A stretch of DNA of 16,012 nt from JABWBD01 sp040768665 (GTDB lineage Bacteria; Planctomycetota; Planctomycetia; Pirellulales; Thermoguttaceae). The notes beneath the pieces were generated by a model. The model was given only the letters and a program-made list of their open reading frames with translations, had not been told where the DNA came from and did no database searches. How positions within the stretch are numbered: position 1 is the first letter of the stretch; each line of letters opens with the position of its first letter. A program made the position numbers and the translations under genes. Location of the stretch: NCBI GenBank assembly GCA_040768665.1, contig JAXGMN010000110.1, forward strand, positions 1 through 16,012. The letters run 5' to 3'. Below are positions 1 to 7,083 of this stretch, in pieces.

Positions 1-20
1 TTGCCGGGTTTTTGGGTCGC

Positions 21-55
21 AAAAAAGCCCCCCCCCGACGCGGGGTCGGTGGTGG
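21..55 (-). terminator. Candidate Rho-independent terminator downstream of the GH99-like gene
   Basis: Read on the minus strand, a GC stem (CCCCG, loop CGT, CGGGG) is followed by a run of G and C and then six T. The plus strand shows this as A6 (21-26), G, C9 (28-36) and then the other arm. It lies about 125 bp past the stop of the minus-strand gene at 177. The nine-base homopolymer makes the exact stem register uncertain. Confidence 0.5.
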
Positions 56-176
56 CGTTTACAGTTTGAGTTTATCGCATCTGTCTGCCATTGTCGCCAT
101 TCGCACCGCGCAAGGCGACAAACGCACCCGTGCGTGTTCGTCTTGATAGGTGTTCCGGCGGCGGCAAGGGCCTGCC

Positions 177-3100
177 TCACTTGACTTGTGCGAGTGTTGC
201 GATATCCGCGGGCGATAGCACGCGGCGGTAGATGCGGACGTCGTCGAGCCAGCCGTGGAAACGGGCGCGGGCGAGCCCTGCGCTGTGTCCGCCGAGGACG
301 ACGTCGCTCCCCGGGTTGATGAATCCCCGCCGCTCGAGCGAGGCGGCTTCCGAGCCGTTGACGTACAGACGCATCCTTCGGTTGTCGAAGGTGGCGGCCA
401 CGTGCGACCACTGGCCGACGGGCAACGGTTCGGGACCGGACAGCCCATGACTCCAGGCGGTCTGCGGAATCTGCCAGACCGGACGGCCGCCGCCCAGGCC
501 GAGCCGGTAGCCGGTCGTGTCTTTGGCGACCGTGTTGAGCATCCAATGGTCGCTCTGGTCGGGCTGGTCCGGCTTGCACCACAGGGCGACCGTGACTCCG
601 CCGGTGTGGAAGAACGGCGCCGGCGCGGGACAGGTTGCCTCACCCTCTCCGCAGCGCAGTGCCTGGCCGCTGCGGCCGGGCTCGATGGTCATATCGGTCA
701 CGATCAGATTGCTGTCGTTCGGTGACGAGTCCGCGAGGCGGCCGTCGACGATCCGGTCGAACTCCCAATGGGCCAGCAAGTCGCCGGTGATGCGCCGTGG
801 CTGCCACGGCATTCGGGGGCCGAATCCGGCCCTCACTTCTTCGTAGCGGCGCTGGGGCGGCTCGAGCCCGACGTCTTCCGGAACAATGTCGGTGATCGCC
901 TCGGGCGCCCAATGGGTGCAGAACACTCGCTTGATCGCGCTGAGCATCGAAAAGCCGAGGCCCGACGTGGGTTCGATGTAGTGTCCTTCCCCGAACTCCG
1001 TCCAATTGTCGAAGACGACGAGCCTTCGGTCCCAGCGATCGGCCGGCTTGGCATCGATGAGTGCCTTGGCATCGCGACAGGCGGCCTCGAAGTTTTCCGC
1101 TGTGGGGTTGGCGATGTAGCCGCCGTGCTGCGCCCTGCCCCAAGGCCGCGGGTCCCAGCCCATGAACACGTTGGGAATATCGGGGACGCTTCCGGTGCAG
1201 GCGTCGCGCTGCTGCCAGGTTTCCTTGTAGCGAGCGAGCACGTCGGCGTGCTCCTGGTAAGGGATGCCGTCGGCGTCGACTCCCGCGTCGCGGACACCGC
1301 CGGGCCGGAGCGCGTAACCGGTGACGGCGTCCCATCCGCTTTCGGCGATTTGTCTGCCCAAATCGTCCTCCGGGCCGCTCATGCAGGCGATGATCCGCAG
1401 GCCGGCGAAACCGGCTTCACGGCATCGCACCCGCATGGCATCGAAGGTCTTGCGCGTGCCCTCGGGACCGCCAAGCTGCGGGAGCAGTCTTCGCGGCTGC
1501 CAGACGAAGAGCAGCGGCATGTTGTCCAACTTCAGATACGAAGGGTGCGTGAAGTAATTCTCGATCCAGAAGGGCAGCACGTTGTCCAACAGGTCGTCGG
1601 CATCCTTGACGCCGGGGGCGCAGCCGTTCTCCCACATGATGCAGAACCGGAACTTGTCGCGGTACTTCGCCTGCAGGAGTCCATCGTGGATGGCGTGGCC
1701 CAGCTTGTGCTCGATCACCGGCTCCATGTGGGCCCGGTACCAGCAGTAGATGAAGGCGTTGACGCCGTGCTCGAGTGCGTACTTGATGTGCCAGTCAGCG
1801 ACTTCGGGCGTTCCTTCGTCGTACCAGCCGATTGCCGGGCGCCGTCCGGGCCAGGGCTCGATGAGTTTCCAGCCGTAGTGCGTGCCTTCTTTCCAGAGCG
1901 CGCAGTAGTGCATGAGCCCGATGTAATCGCTCCGGGCCGGTTGCGGCTCGGGCACGTAGCCGGTGCGCGCCAGGTCGGGCAAGGGTTCGAAGGCCAGTTG
2001 CAGCTTCTGCGATCGGGCCGGCGCGCCGGCGGCGATCGCTTCGACGGCGACCTCGAAGACGCCCGACCTGTCGGCGCGGATCCGCCACGTGGCCATATCG
2101 AAGTCGTTCTGACCCAGGTAGGGAATCATCTGATCGGTGTCGCCGAGAATCCGGATTCCGTCGGGCACGCGTAGACGCAGCCGGACGTCTTCCGTCTCGC
2201 CGCCGAGGTTCTTGACTGCCGCGATCACGGTTTCCTCACGTCCGGGTCGCAGCTTGGCTCGTCCCGCAGCCAGGTCGCGAAGGTAGAGCCAGGGAGTGCC
2301 CACGGCCCGGTCGGCCAGCACGAGTTTCTTGAGAATCACCCGTCGCTGGCCGCCAGTGAAACTCAGGGCCAGGCGCCGCAGCGATGCTGTCCACCGGTCG
2401 GAGACGGCACCGGTGATGAGTGTCGGCCGTCCGTTGCCAAACGGCTGAAACGTGATCGAGCCGGCCCCGTCGGCCGTGGTGAAGTCGAGGTGGCCCGTCC
2501 AGTCCGGCCCCGGGGCTTCCACCTCCAGGCAAGCGAAGGGCAAGTGGGTGAGATCGACCGCCAGTGGCGGACTGACGAACATGGCCGATGGGCTGGGAAA
2601 CGTCACGTGGGCAACGTCGCCCGCCACCTCGCACGTTGCCCCGCCCAGCGCCTGCCAGCCGGCCCAGCCGTTTTGGCCGCCAAAAGCCTGCTGCACTGCC
2701 GCTTCGCCCGTGAGCTTGAGTCCGAGCAACGCAGTCTCGCGATCGAAGCCGGGATTGCGGATTTCAACGCGATCGATCACGCCGGCAATCGGCCCGATCG
2801 TGAGCGGCTCGGAGCCGGGCCGGATCTTGCCCACGTGGCGGCGGCTGAAGGACTCGCCGTTCACGTCCATCAAAAGCGTCGTCCCGTTCCACTTCGCACG
2901 CACGTCGTACCACGTTTTCGGCTGGACGATCGGACCGCGCAGCCGAGGTTCCCATTGTCCGTCTGTCTGCACGAAAAGCGAGAGATGGCCGCCTTCATGT
3001 CCGTCGATGCGCAGGAGGTATTCGCCATTCTTCGTTACCAAGGTCTGGGCACTCGTTCGCAACTCGTCGAGCCGGAAGCGGCAGCGCCACTCCATTTCCG

Positions 3101-3323
3101 GCCGCAAGCGGAGCACCGGCGCGTCGCCCCAGGGCAGCGATTGGCCGGCAGCCAGCCCCTGGCCGCCCTCGATGGCCATCAACGCAGGCGTTGCGGTGAG
3201 CCGTTGCAGGTTCGCTCCTGACGGGTTCGCGGTCCCGTTGAAGTCCCATACGACGTCTGCCTCGGCGGCAGCAGCCAGCAGTAGCGCGGTGAGCAACGTT
3301 CGTGCGGTGTGCGGAATGTTCAT
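177..3323 (-). CDS. Secreted GH99-like (WbsX family) protein with N- and C-terminal LamG-type domains
   Basis: The protein has 1048 residues. Residues 1-22 form a signal peptide (short charged start, Leu/Ala-rich core), so it is probably exported. Residues about 24-190 look like a LamG/concanavalin fold and 360-445 like an Ig-type strand domain. Residues about 467-803 match the GH99-like/WbsX family seen in polysaccharide loci: the start YIGLMHYCALW, a conserved MWENG (563-567), and a NWTEFGEGHYIEP block (773-785) resembling the family's NEWGEGHYLEP. Residues 850-1048 are a second LamG domain ending in GWLDDVRIYRRVLS. A role in binding and cutting extracellular glycans is inferred; substrate unknown. 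The start is supported by AGGAAAG about 10 bases upstream. It is divergent from the integrase and stands alone. Catalytic acids cannot be assigned with certainty by eye. Confidence 0.85.
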   Translation of the reverse strand: MNIPHTARTLLTALLLAAAAEADVVWDFNGTANPSGANLQRLTATPALMAIEGGQGLAAGQSLPWGDAPVLRLRPEMEWRCRFRLDELRTSAQTLVTKNGEYLLRIDGHEGGHLSLFVQTDGQWEPRLRGPIVQPKTWYDVRAKWNGTTLLMDVNGESFSRRHVGKIRPGSEPLTIGPIAGVIDRVEIRNPGFDRETALLGLKLTGEAAVQQAFGGQNGWAGWQALGGATCEVAGDVAHVTFPSPSAMFVSPPLAVDLTHLPFACLEVEAPGPDWTGHLDFTTADGAGSITFQPFGNGRPTLITGAVSDRWTASLRRLALSFTGGQRRVILKKLVLADRAVGTPWLYLRDLAAGRAKLRPGREETVIAAVKNLGGETEDVRLRLRVPDGIRILGDTDQMIPYLGQNDFDMATWRIRADRSGVFEVAVEAIAAGAPARSQKLQLAFEPLPDLARTGYVPEPQPARSDYIGLMHYCALWKEGTHYGWKLIEPWPGRRPAIGWYDEGTPEVADWHIKYALEHGVNAFIYCWYRAHMEPVIEHKLGHAIHDGLLQAKYRDKFRFCIMWENGCAPGVKDADDLLDNVLPFWIENYFTHPSYLKLDNMPLLFVWQPRRLLPQLGGPEGTRKTFDAMRVRCREAGFAGLRIIACMSGPEDDLGRQIAESGWDAVTGYALRPGGVRDAGVDADGIPYQEHADVLARYKETWQQRDACTGSVPDIPNVFMGWDPRPWGRAQHGGYIANPTAENFEAACRDAKALIDAKPADRWDRRLVVFDNWTEFGEGHYIEPTSGLGFSMLSAIKRVFCTHWAPEAITDIVPEDVGLEPPQRRYEEVRAGFGPRMPWQPRRITGDLLAHWEFDRIVDGRLADSSPNDSNLIVTDMTIEPGRSGQALRCGEGEATCPAPAPFFHTGGVTVALWCKPDQPDQSDHWMLNTVAKDTTGYRLGLGGGRPVWQIPQTAWSHGLSGPEPLPVGQWSHVAATFDNRRMRLYVNGSEAASLERRGFINPGSDVVLGGHSAGLARARFHGWLDDVRIYRRVLSPADIATLAQVK

Positions 3324-3822
3324 CGACGTATTCTTTCCTACTACTCGGACGGGACTGGTTCTCGTACACCATTATGCGATTGCGGAGGACGGGGCTTCAA
3401 GCGGGGGACGGCGCCGCGTCGGCCGCGGACCTGGTAGCCGTTGCAGGAGTTGACCAGGCAAACCGCCGGGTGCGACGTGCGAGACGTTCGGGTCGGCGGC
3501 GGTGTGTGGTGCCCAAGTTGCGAATTTCTCAGAACGAAGGCACTTTGGGCTCCACACCGTTCCGGGTGGAACGGTTCATGTTTGCTCTTGGTCAATTGGT
3601 CCTTTGTTCTTGGTCATTTCTTCTTTGCTGTGGGTGGGTGCGGCGGCACGGCGCGGAATGAGTACTAATGTTCACTATCGGCTTTTAAGGATAACGGGTG
3701 CGGCGCGTTTCTGCAAGGTTTTTTTCGGCCCAGGAGTCGGATTGATGGAAGGCGTGTGCGGAAGAGACTGGCCGGGAAGGAGTTGCGCGGCGGGGGCCGG
3801 CGGCGAAAAGATTTCGCGGCGG
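3324..3822. other. Intergenic region with two hairpins between the GH99-like gene and the integrase
   Basis: No credible gene was seen. A 13-bp inverted repeat with one mismatch pairs 3504-3516 (GTGTGGTGCCCAA) with 3545-3557. Directly after it is a perfect 8-bp stem, ACCGTTCC (3556-3563), loop GGGT, GGAACGGT (3568-3575). Neither is followed by a clear T tract. The integrase frame stays open through this region from 3502, but its codons here show no recombinase features. Confidence 0.5.
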
Positions 3823-3854
3823 GTACTGTACACACGTCCGCTTTGTGCTAGAAT
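3823..3854 (+). promoter_or_regulatory. Candidate integrase promoter with a GTACTGTAC operator-like palindrome
   Basis: An extended -10 (TGC TAGAAT, -10 hexamer at 3849-3854) lies 43 bases before the integrase ATG. The -35 (CTGTAC at 3826-3831, 17-nt gap) is poor, and it overlaps the interrupted palindrome GTAC-T-GTAC (3823-3831). A repressor bound there would block the promoter. Integron integrases are often under LexA control, but this site does not match a LexA box I can name for planctomycetes. Confidence 0.4.
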
Positions 3855-3897
3855 GGGACCGGCATCGCTTGAACGAATTGCATCAGGAGTACCAGCC

Positions 3898-5280
3898 ATG
3901 TCCCGAATATGCGGCTTTCGTGAAGGTTCAAGTGGCGGACGCGAGGAGCGACCGAGGCGTGTGGTGCACGTCGCGACGTATGCCAATGGCCGGCCGTACA
4001 GCCCCGCAAGGGGCCGGTATGCGGAGCGTACCGCAGTCGAGGATTATCTCGACTGCGAGAAGGCGGTGGTTGATCTCTCGGGGGAGCAACCGACGGCGGG
4101 CGATTTTCTGCGGCGGATCCTTCGAGAGATGAAGATCCGATTCTACAAGCAGAAGACGATCAAGTCGTACCGCAATGCCTTGGGCGGATTCTTGCGGTGG
4201 TTCGGCGGAGCGCCGCACGAGATCGTGCGCGAAGACGTGCGGGAGTACCTGGAGCTTCTGGTGGATGGCGGCGCGGGAGCATCATGGGTATCGGTGCATC
4301 TATCGGCCATCCGCACGGCGTTTGACAAGATGTGCGGCCAACGAATCACGCTGGGGCTTCTCACGCCGCGGCGTCCCAAGCGCTTGCCGGTCGTGCTGAG
4401 CGAGCAAGAGGTGCTGCGATTGCTGCAGGCTGCTCCCAGTTTGCGCGACAAGTTGCTCTTGGGATTAATGTACGCGACCGGCGTGCGGGTGAGCGAGGTT
4501 GTGAGGCTGAAGTGGCGGGATTTCGATTTCGACAGACGCATCGTTTCCGTATGGCAAGGGAAAGGGCGGAAAGATCGGCAGGTGATGTTGCCGCGCTGTT
4601 TCGAGGGACTGCTACGCGAGTTGCGGAAGACGTTTTCGCCGGAAGAATACGTCTTTCCCGGCGAGCGTTCGGGCAGGCATCTTTCGCCGCGGACGGCGGA
4701 GCGCGTGATGAAACGAGCGATGAAGATCGCCGGGATCGGGAAAGTGGCCGGTCCACACTGCCTTCGCCACAGTTTCGCGACGCACATGCTCGAGCGAGGT
4801 ACGAACATCCGGTTTATCCAGGAACTTCTCGGCCATGTGAAGCTGGAGACAACAAAGATCTACACGCATGTAGCGGTGCTGAAGCAGCAGGAGCTTCAGA
4901 GCCCCTTGGACGCACTGACCGCGCAGCCGAAGCCGTGTGCGCCGCAATTGCCGGCCCCGGCCGCGCCGAAGCCGGTGGGCCGCATGCAGATCCATCTGCG
5001 GGAGATTGCCGGGAACCCGCAGGCGGCGGGCGTCAAGCTTTCAATTCAGAACGATGACCGCTATGTCTTTTTGGAAGGGATCGTCGTACGGGAACCTCGA
5101 CCGGGTTGGGTGACGCTTGAAGTGCCGCCGCTGGAACGGTGGGAAAGGCCGTTGTGTGCGCTGACCGCTCGGCAGCGAGCACGGATCGAGTCACCCGAAT
5201 TCTATCATCTGCTACAACAGCACATTGGCCGGCGGTATTTGGCGTGGCAGCAGTCCCGTGCGCAGACCGGTACGGGATAA
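3898..5280 (+). CDS. Tyrosine recombinase, integron-integrase-like, with C-terminal extension
   Basis: The protein has 460 residues. The ATG at 3898 is preceded by CAGGAG at suitable spacing; the frame is open to 3502 but that part lacks recombinase features. Residues about 70-150 form the SAM-like core-binding domain and 165-325 the catalytic domain. Catalytic residues are visible: R197 (TGVRVSE), K222 (GKGRKDR), H287 and R290 (PHCLRHSFATH), H313 (LLGH) and nucleophile Y322 (IYTHV). LPVVLSEQEV, WQGKG and the end motif LQSPLDAL (333-340) resemble IntI proteins. However, the roughly 50-residue stretch that carries the IntI-specific helix between LREL and ERVMKRA is absent. Residues 341-460 are an extra region: a Pro/Ala-rich linker, then a predicted beta-rich and helical segment of unknown function. 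It probably recombines the adjacent attC-like repeats. A XerC/D-like phage integrase is the alternative. Confidence 0.9.
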   Translation: MSRICGFREGSSGGREERPRRVVHVATYANGRPYSPARGRYAERTAVEDYLDCEKAVVDLSGEQPTAGDFLRRILREMKIRFYKQKTIKSYRNALGGFLRWFGGAPHEIVREDVREYLELLVDGGAGASWVSVHLSAIRTAFDKMCGQRITLGLLTPRRPKRLPVVLSEQEVLRLLQAAPSLRDKLLLGLMYATGVRVSEVVRLKWRDFDFDRRIVSVWQGKGRKDRQVMLPRCFEGLLRELRKTFSPEEYVFPGERSGRHLSPRTAERVMKRAMKIAGIGKVAGPHCLRHSFATHMLERGTNIRFIQELLGHVKLETTKIYTHVAVLKQQELQSPLDALTAQPKPCAPQLPAPAAPKPVGRMQIHLREIAGNPQAAGVKLSIQNDDRYVFLEGIVVREPRPGWVTLEVPPLERWERPLCALTARQRARIESPEFYHLLQQHIGRRYLAWQQSRAQTGTG

Positions 5281-5285
5281 GCTCG

Positions 5286-5304
5286 CCAGACCGGACAGGT
5301 CTGG
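5286..5304 (+). other. Short hairpin just after the integrase stop
   Basis: CCAGACC (5286-5292), a 5-nt loop and GGTCTGG (5298-5304) form a perfect 7-bp stem five bases after the stop codon. No T tract follows, so an intrinsic terminator is doubtful. It may be mRNA-end structure or part of the attI region. The rest of 5305-5590 holds no gene, only the promoter and attI-like core listed separately. Confidence 0.4.
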
Positions 5305-5416
5305 TGGGACAGCGATCTTTCCGCAGCACCCGAGAGGTGGAGCGCAGACGGCCTGCGCGCCACGGTATTCGAAGTAAGGAACTCGCGGCGCCAGCCGTTC
5401 TTCAGCGGGAAAGGTG

Positions 5417-5445
5417 TTGCCAGTCTGGCGGGGATCTGCTAGGAT
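5417..5445 (+). promoter_or_regulatory. Candidate cassette promoter (Pc-like)
   Basis: TTGCCA (5417-5422, five of six with TTGACA) is followed after exactly 17 nt by TAGGAT (5440-5445, four of six with TATAAT). TGC immediately precedes it, giving an extended -10. It lies between the integrase and the attI-like core and points into the cassettes, which is where a reversed integron needs its Pc. Predicted transcription would start near 5452. Confidence 0.6.
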
Positions 5446-5532
5446 TATCAGCGGGCGCTTCGGCGGAACGACCCCCGCCCGATCGGGTTCCCGTTCTCGT
5501 CAAACTCCCACTTTCCGACAAGGTGAGCGAAA

Positions 5533-5547
5533 GAACAACTGTTGGCA
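5533..5547 (+). other. Candidate attI recombination core
   Basis: GTTGGCA (5541-5547) matches the R'-type core at the ends of the downstream repeats (GTTGGCT, GTTGGCC, GTTGGAT). It forms a small palindrome with the preceding CAAC (CAAC-T-GTTG). It is the only such core seen between the integrase and the first cassette gene, so the first cassette would begin at 5542. Further integrase-binding sites could not be recognised. Confidence 0.45.
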
Positions 5548-5590
5548 TCGGCGTGGCGGTGCGGTGACGACCTCCGTATGAGCAGGGACG

Positions 5591-5992
5591 ATGAACATGC
5601 GACGGCTACAACCACGTCTAAGAGAACGGCGCAAAGTGCGTATTCCGGAGGAACTCCGTCAGTCGCTTCGCGAAGTCCACGAGTTGATTGTCGAGGCGAG
5701 GCATGATCCAGATATTGCGCTGGACTACGACGACGCGATCCAAGTGGGAGCAGTGTGCGGCGGACGGTATGGAAAGAAACCGCGTCGCTACGTCCTGACC
5801 TATTATCCGACCGAAGATCGGGAGCGAGGCAAGTGGTTTCTTACCCTTCATCATACCGAGATCGAAGACATCGGCGATGGCCACATGGCCGAGATTACGC
5901 TATACTGCTGTACGTCTTCGGACTGCCGGTGCAAGTTTCGAGAGGGGGATGACCACTGCTTCTATTGCGATTACGTGGACGACCCAAGTTAG
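5591..5992 (+). CDS. Hypothetical protein, first cassette, Cys-rich C terminus
   Basis: I do not recognise this family. The ATG at 5591 gives 133 residues; a second ATG at 5597 is better spaced from GCAGGGA and may be the true start. The N terminus is basic and helical (residues 1-40). A middle beta-type segment (RRYVLTYYPTEDRERGKWFLTLHHTEI) follows, then a tail with paired cysteines: YCC..., DCRC, HCFYC. With the histidine, these could bind a metal such as zinc; that is inference only. No signal peptide or membrane segment is visible, so it is probably cytoplasmic. It stands alone between the attI-like core and the first attC-like repeat, which starts 15 bases after the stop, the usual compact form of an integron cassette. 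Confidence 0.75.
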   Translation: MNMRRLQPRLRERRKVRIPEELRQSLREVHELIVEARHDPDIALDYDDAIQVGAVCGGRYGKKPRRYVLTYYPTEDRERGKWFLTLHHTEIEDIGDGHMAEITLYCCTSSDCRCKFREGDDHCFYCDYVDDPS

Positions 5993-6006
5993 CGGACCGA
6001 GACGGC

Positions 6007-6152
6007 AGCCAACAGCGCCAAACCGCACAGTCCGGCATCCATGCCGCAACGCCTTCGGTGTGGTGTGGACCTCGACGGAGTGGTATAGTAGGTCATAGTT
6101 GAAGTACAATTCAAGAGGCCGGGATCGGCGTCGGCCCGGCGAACCGTTGGCT
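6007..6152 (+). repeat. attC-like recombination repeat 1
   Basis: The ends are AGCCAAC (6007-6013) and GTTGGCT (6146-6152), a perfect 7-bp inverted pair. A central hairpin CGGCAT-CC-ATGCCG (6033-6046) is shared with repeats 2 and 3. Inner L-type arms are unclear in this copy. It shares with repeat 2 much of the TCCGGCATCCATGCCG segment, the GTTCGG/CTTCGGTGTGGTG segment and GGCGTCGGCC near the 3' end. Confidence 0.75.
6061..6089 (+). promoter_or_regulatory. Promoter-like boxes inside attC-like repeat 1
   Basis: TGGTGT (6061-6066), 17 nt, then TATAGT (6084-6089) preceded by TGG, an extended -10. The start codon of the next gene is 75 nt after the -10. The same arrangement recurs in every repeat; the -35 box is weak (TGGTNN rather than TTGACA). 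Confidence 0.45.
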
Positions 6153-6163
6153 GAGCAATCGCT

Positions 6164-6655
6164 ATGGACCCAGGCGGTGGGAGAAAGCAGGTCGCCGAAG
6201 CGCTGGCCGCTCTAACCCTAACGAAAGCGGTTCACAAAGAGGTGCCGCCTCAGTTCCCGGTGGCAACTGGGCATGAGCGAGTCAGGGTACTCTTCGTCGG
6301 CGAGAGCATCGCCGAAGTGGAAGCATGGAAGAGGTGCCTTGCGGAGTTGGATCTGCTAACCGAGACGGTCCTGGATGCCCGAACTGCACTGGAGCGGATC
6401 AACGGATTCCAGCCGGACCTTATCTTGCTTGATTCCTGGATCGGGAACGGAAAAGGGTTCGAGATTTGCAGGCAAGTAAAGACCGATCCAGCCAAGAACG
6501 GAACCATGGTTCTGATGGTTACAGCGTTGAACTGCTTAGGCGACATCGAGCGTGCAGTGGAGGTCGGCACAGACGATTTCCTCTGCAAGCCGGTAAACAA
6601 GTCCGAAGTGGTGCGGCGAGTCAGAAACATGCTGGGGCTTGGGCATCAGCTTTAG
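6164..6655 (+). CDS. Stand-alone response-regulator receiver (REC) domain protein, second cassette
   Basis: The protein has 163 residues: an N-terminal tail of about 38 residues and one CheY-like receiver domain (about 40-158) with no output domain. Visible REC landmarks are the phospho-acceptor D90 in LILLDSW, T120 in VLMVTA and K142 in FLCKP. The usual acidic pair after beta strand 1 (DD/DE) is altered to G46-E47 (LFVGES). Only one acidic residue is kept, so magnesium binding and phosphorylation may be changed. The likely role is a phosphorylation-dependent or pseudo-receiver partner for a kinase encoded elsewhere; no histidine kinase is in the window. It starts 18 bases after the predicted cassette boundary and ends five bases before the next repeat. 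An internal start is possible because the N-terminal tail is not conserved-looking. Confidence 0.88.
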   Translation: MDPGGGRKQVAEALAALTLTKAVHKEVPPQFPVATGHERVRVLFVGESIAEVEAWKRCLAELDLLTETVLDARTALERINGFQPDLILLDSWIGNGKGFEICRQVKTDPAKNGTMVLMVTALNCLGDIERAVEVGTDDFLCKPVNKSEVVRRVRNMLGLGHQL

Positions 6656-6659
6656 CGGC

Positions 6660-6804
6660 GCCAACATCGCCCGGCCGCAGAGTCCGGCATCCATGCCGGA
6701 ACGCGTTCGGTGTGGTGCAGGCCGCGGCAGCGTGGTAAACTGAGAGACCGTTGAACCCGAAAACAAGTGGCCGGCAACGGCGTCGGCCGCACGTACCGTT
6801 GGCC
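6660..6804 (+). repeat. attC-like recombination repeat 2
   Basis: R'' GCCAAC (6660-6665) pairs with GTTGGC (6798-6803). Inner L-type arms CGGCCG occur six bases inside R'' and eight bases before R'. A perfect 8-bp central hairpin TCCGGCAT (6683-6690), loop CC, ATGCCGGA (6693-6700) follows the family pattern. The repeat begins five bases after the stop of the receiver gene. Confidence 0.8.
6713..6741 (+). promoter_or_regulatory. Promoter-like boxes inside attC-like repeat 2
   Basis: TGGTGC (6713-6718), 17 nt, then TAAACT (6736-6741) with TGG directly before it. The following gene starts 76 nt after the -10, almost the same distance as in repeat 1. The box is the weakest of the set by sequence (four of six at -10). 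Confidence 0.38.
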
Positions 6805-6816
6805 AGGCCAGGATGT

Positions 6817-7080
6817 ATGACCCGGGGGATAACGAACACGATTCGCGTGGTTACGACCCTGCTCAACCGAGATGTCCGTGATCTTTTGAAGGTCGGCGGA
6901 AAAGTCGTGGACGACGAGTTCCTCGACGAATTGCGGAGAACTCTTCAAGAGGCGGGCTTTGGTCAGGACGAATCTGAGTGGCTGGTCGCAGAGGTGCGCT
7001 CCACATGGCACGGACGCATTGTCCAAGAAGATGAGCTTCTACAACACATAAAGATGCGAGTCAGGGAAGCATCGGACTAG
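6817..7080 (+). CDS. Small helical protein resembling the N domain of FtsY/SRP54, third cassette
   Basis: The protein has 87 residues from ATG 6817. The frame is open to 6751, but that part lies inside the attC-like repeat, and AGGA precedes 6817. It is helical and charged. The run LNRDVRDLL...VDDEFLDELRRTLQEAGFG, then GRIVQEDELLQHIKMRV, closely follows my memory of the four-helix N domain of planctomycete FtsY (DVRDLF, VDDEFLEEL, a GxG turn, GRVV..ED.L..IK). The GTPase G domain is wholly absent. If homologous, it is a free N domain that might bind the signal-recognition-particle machinery or membrane; this is inference from by-eye similarity. It sits alone in its cassette, 12 bases after the R' core, and its stop is three bases before the next repeat. 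Confidence 0.7.
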   Translation: MTRGITNTIRVVTTLLNRDVRDLLKVGGKVVDDEFLDELRRTLQEAGFGQDESEWLVAEVRSTWHGRIVQEDELLQHIKMRVREASD

Positions 7081-7083
7081 GAA

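Noticed and set aside
768..2174. Long plus-strand open frame (468 codons) opposite the GH99-like gene
   Set aside because: It is antisense to a gene with clear domains and a signal peptide. Its translation shows no recognisable motif; GC-rich DNA often keeps such frames open.
3502..3897. N-terminal extension of the integrase back to 3502
   Set aside because: It lies across hairpins and the promoter candidate, has no recombinase-like sequence, and ATG 3898 has a good ribosome-binding site.
5286..5304. Hairpin after the integrase as a confirmed intrinsic terminator
   Set aside because: The stem is perfect but no T tract follows, so it is kept only as a hairpin.
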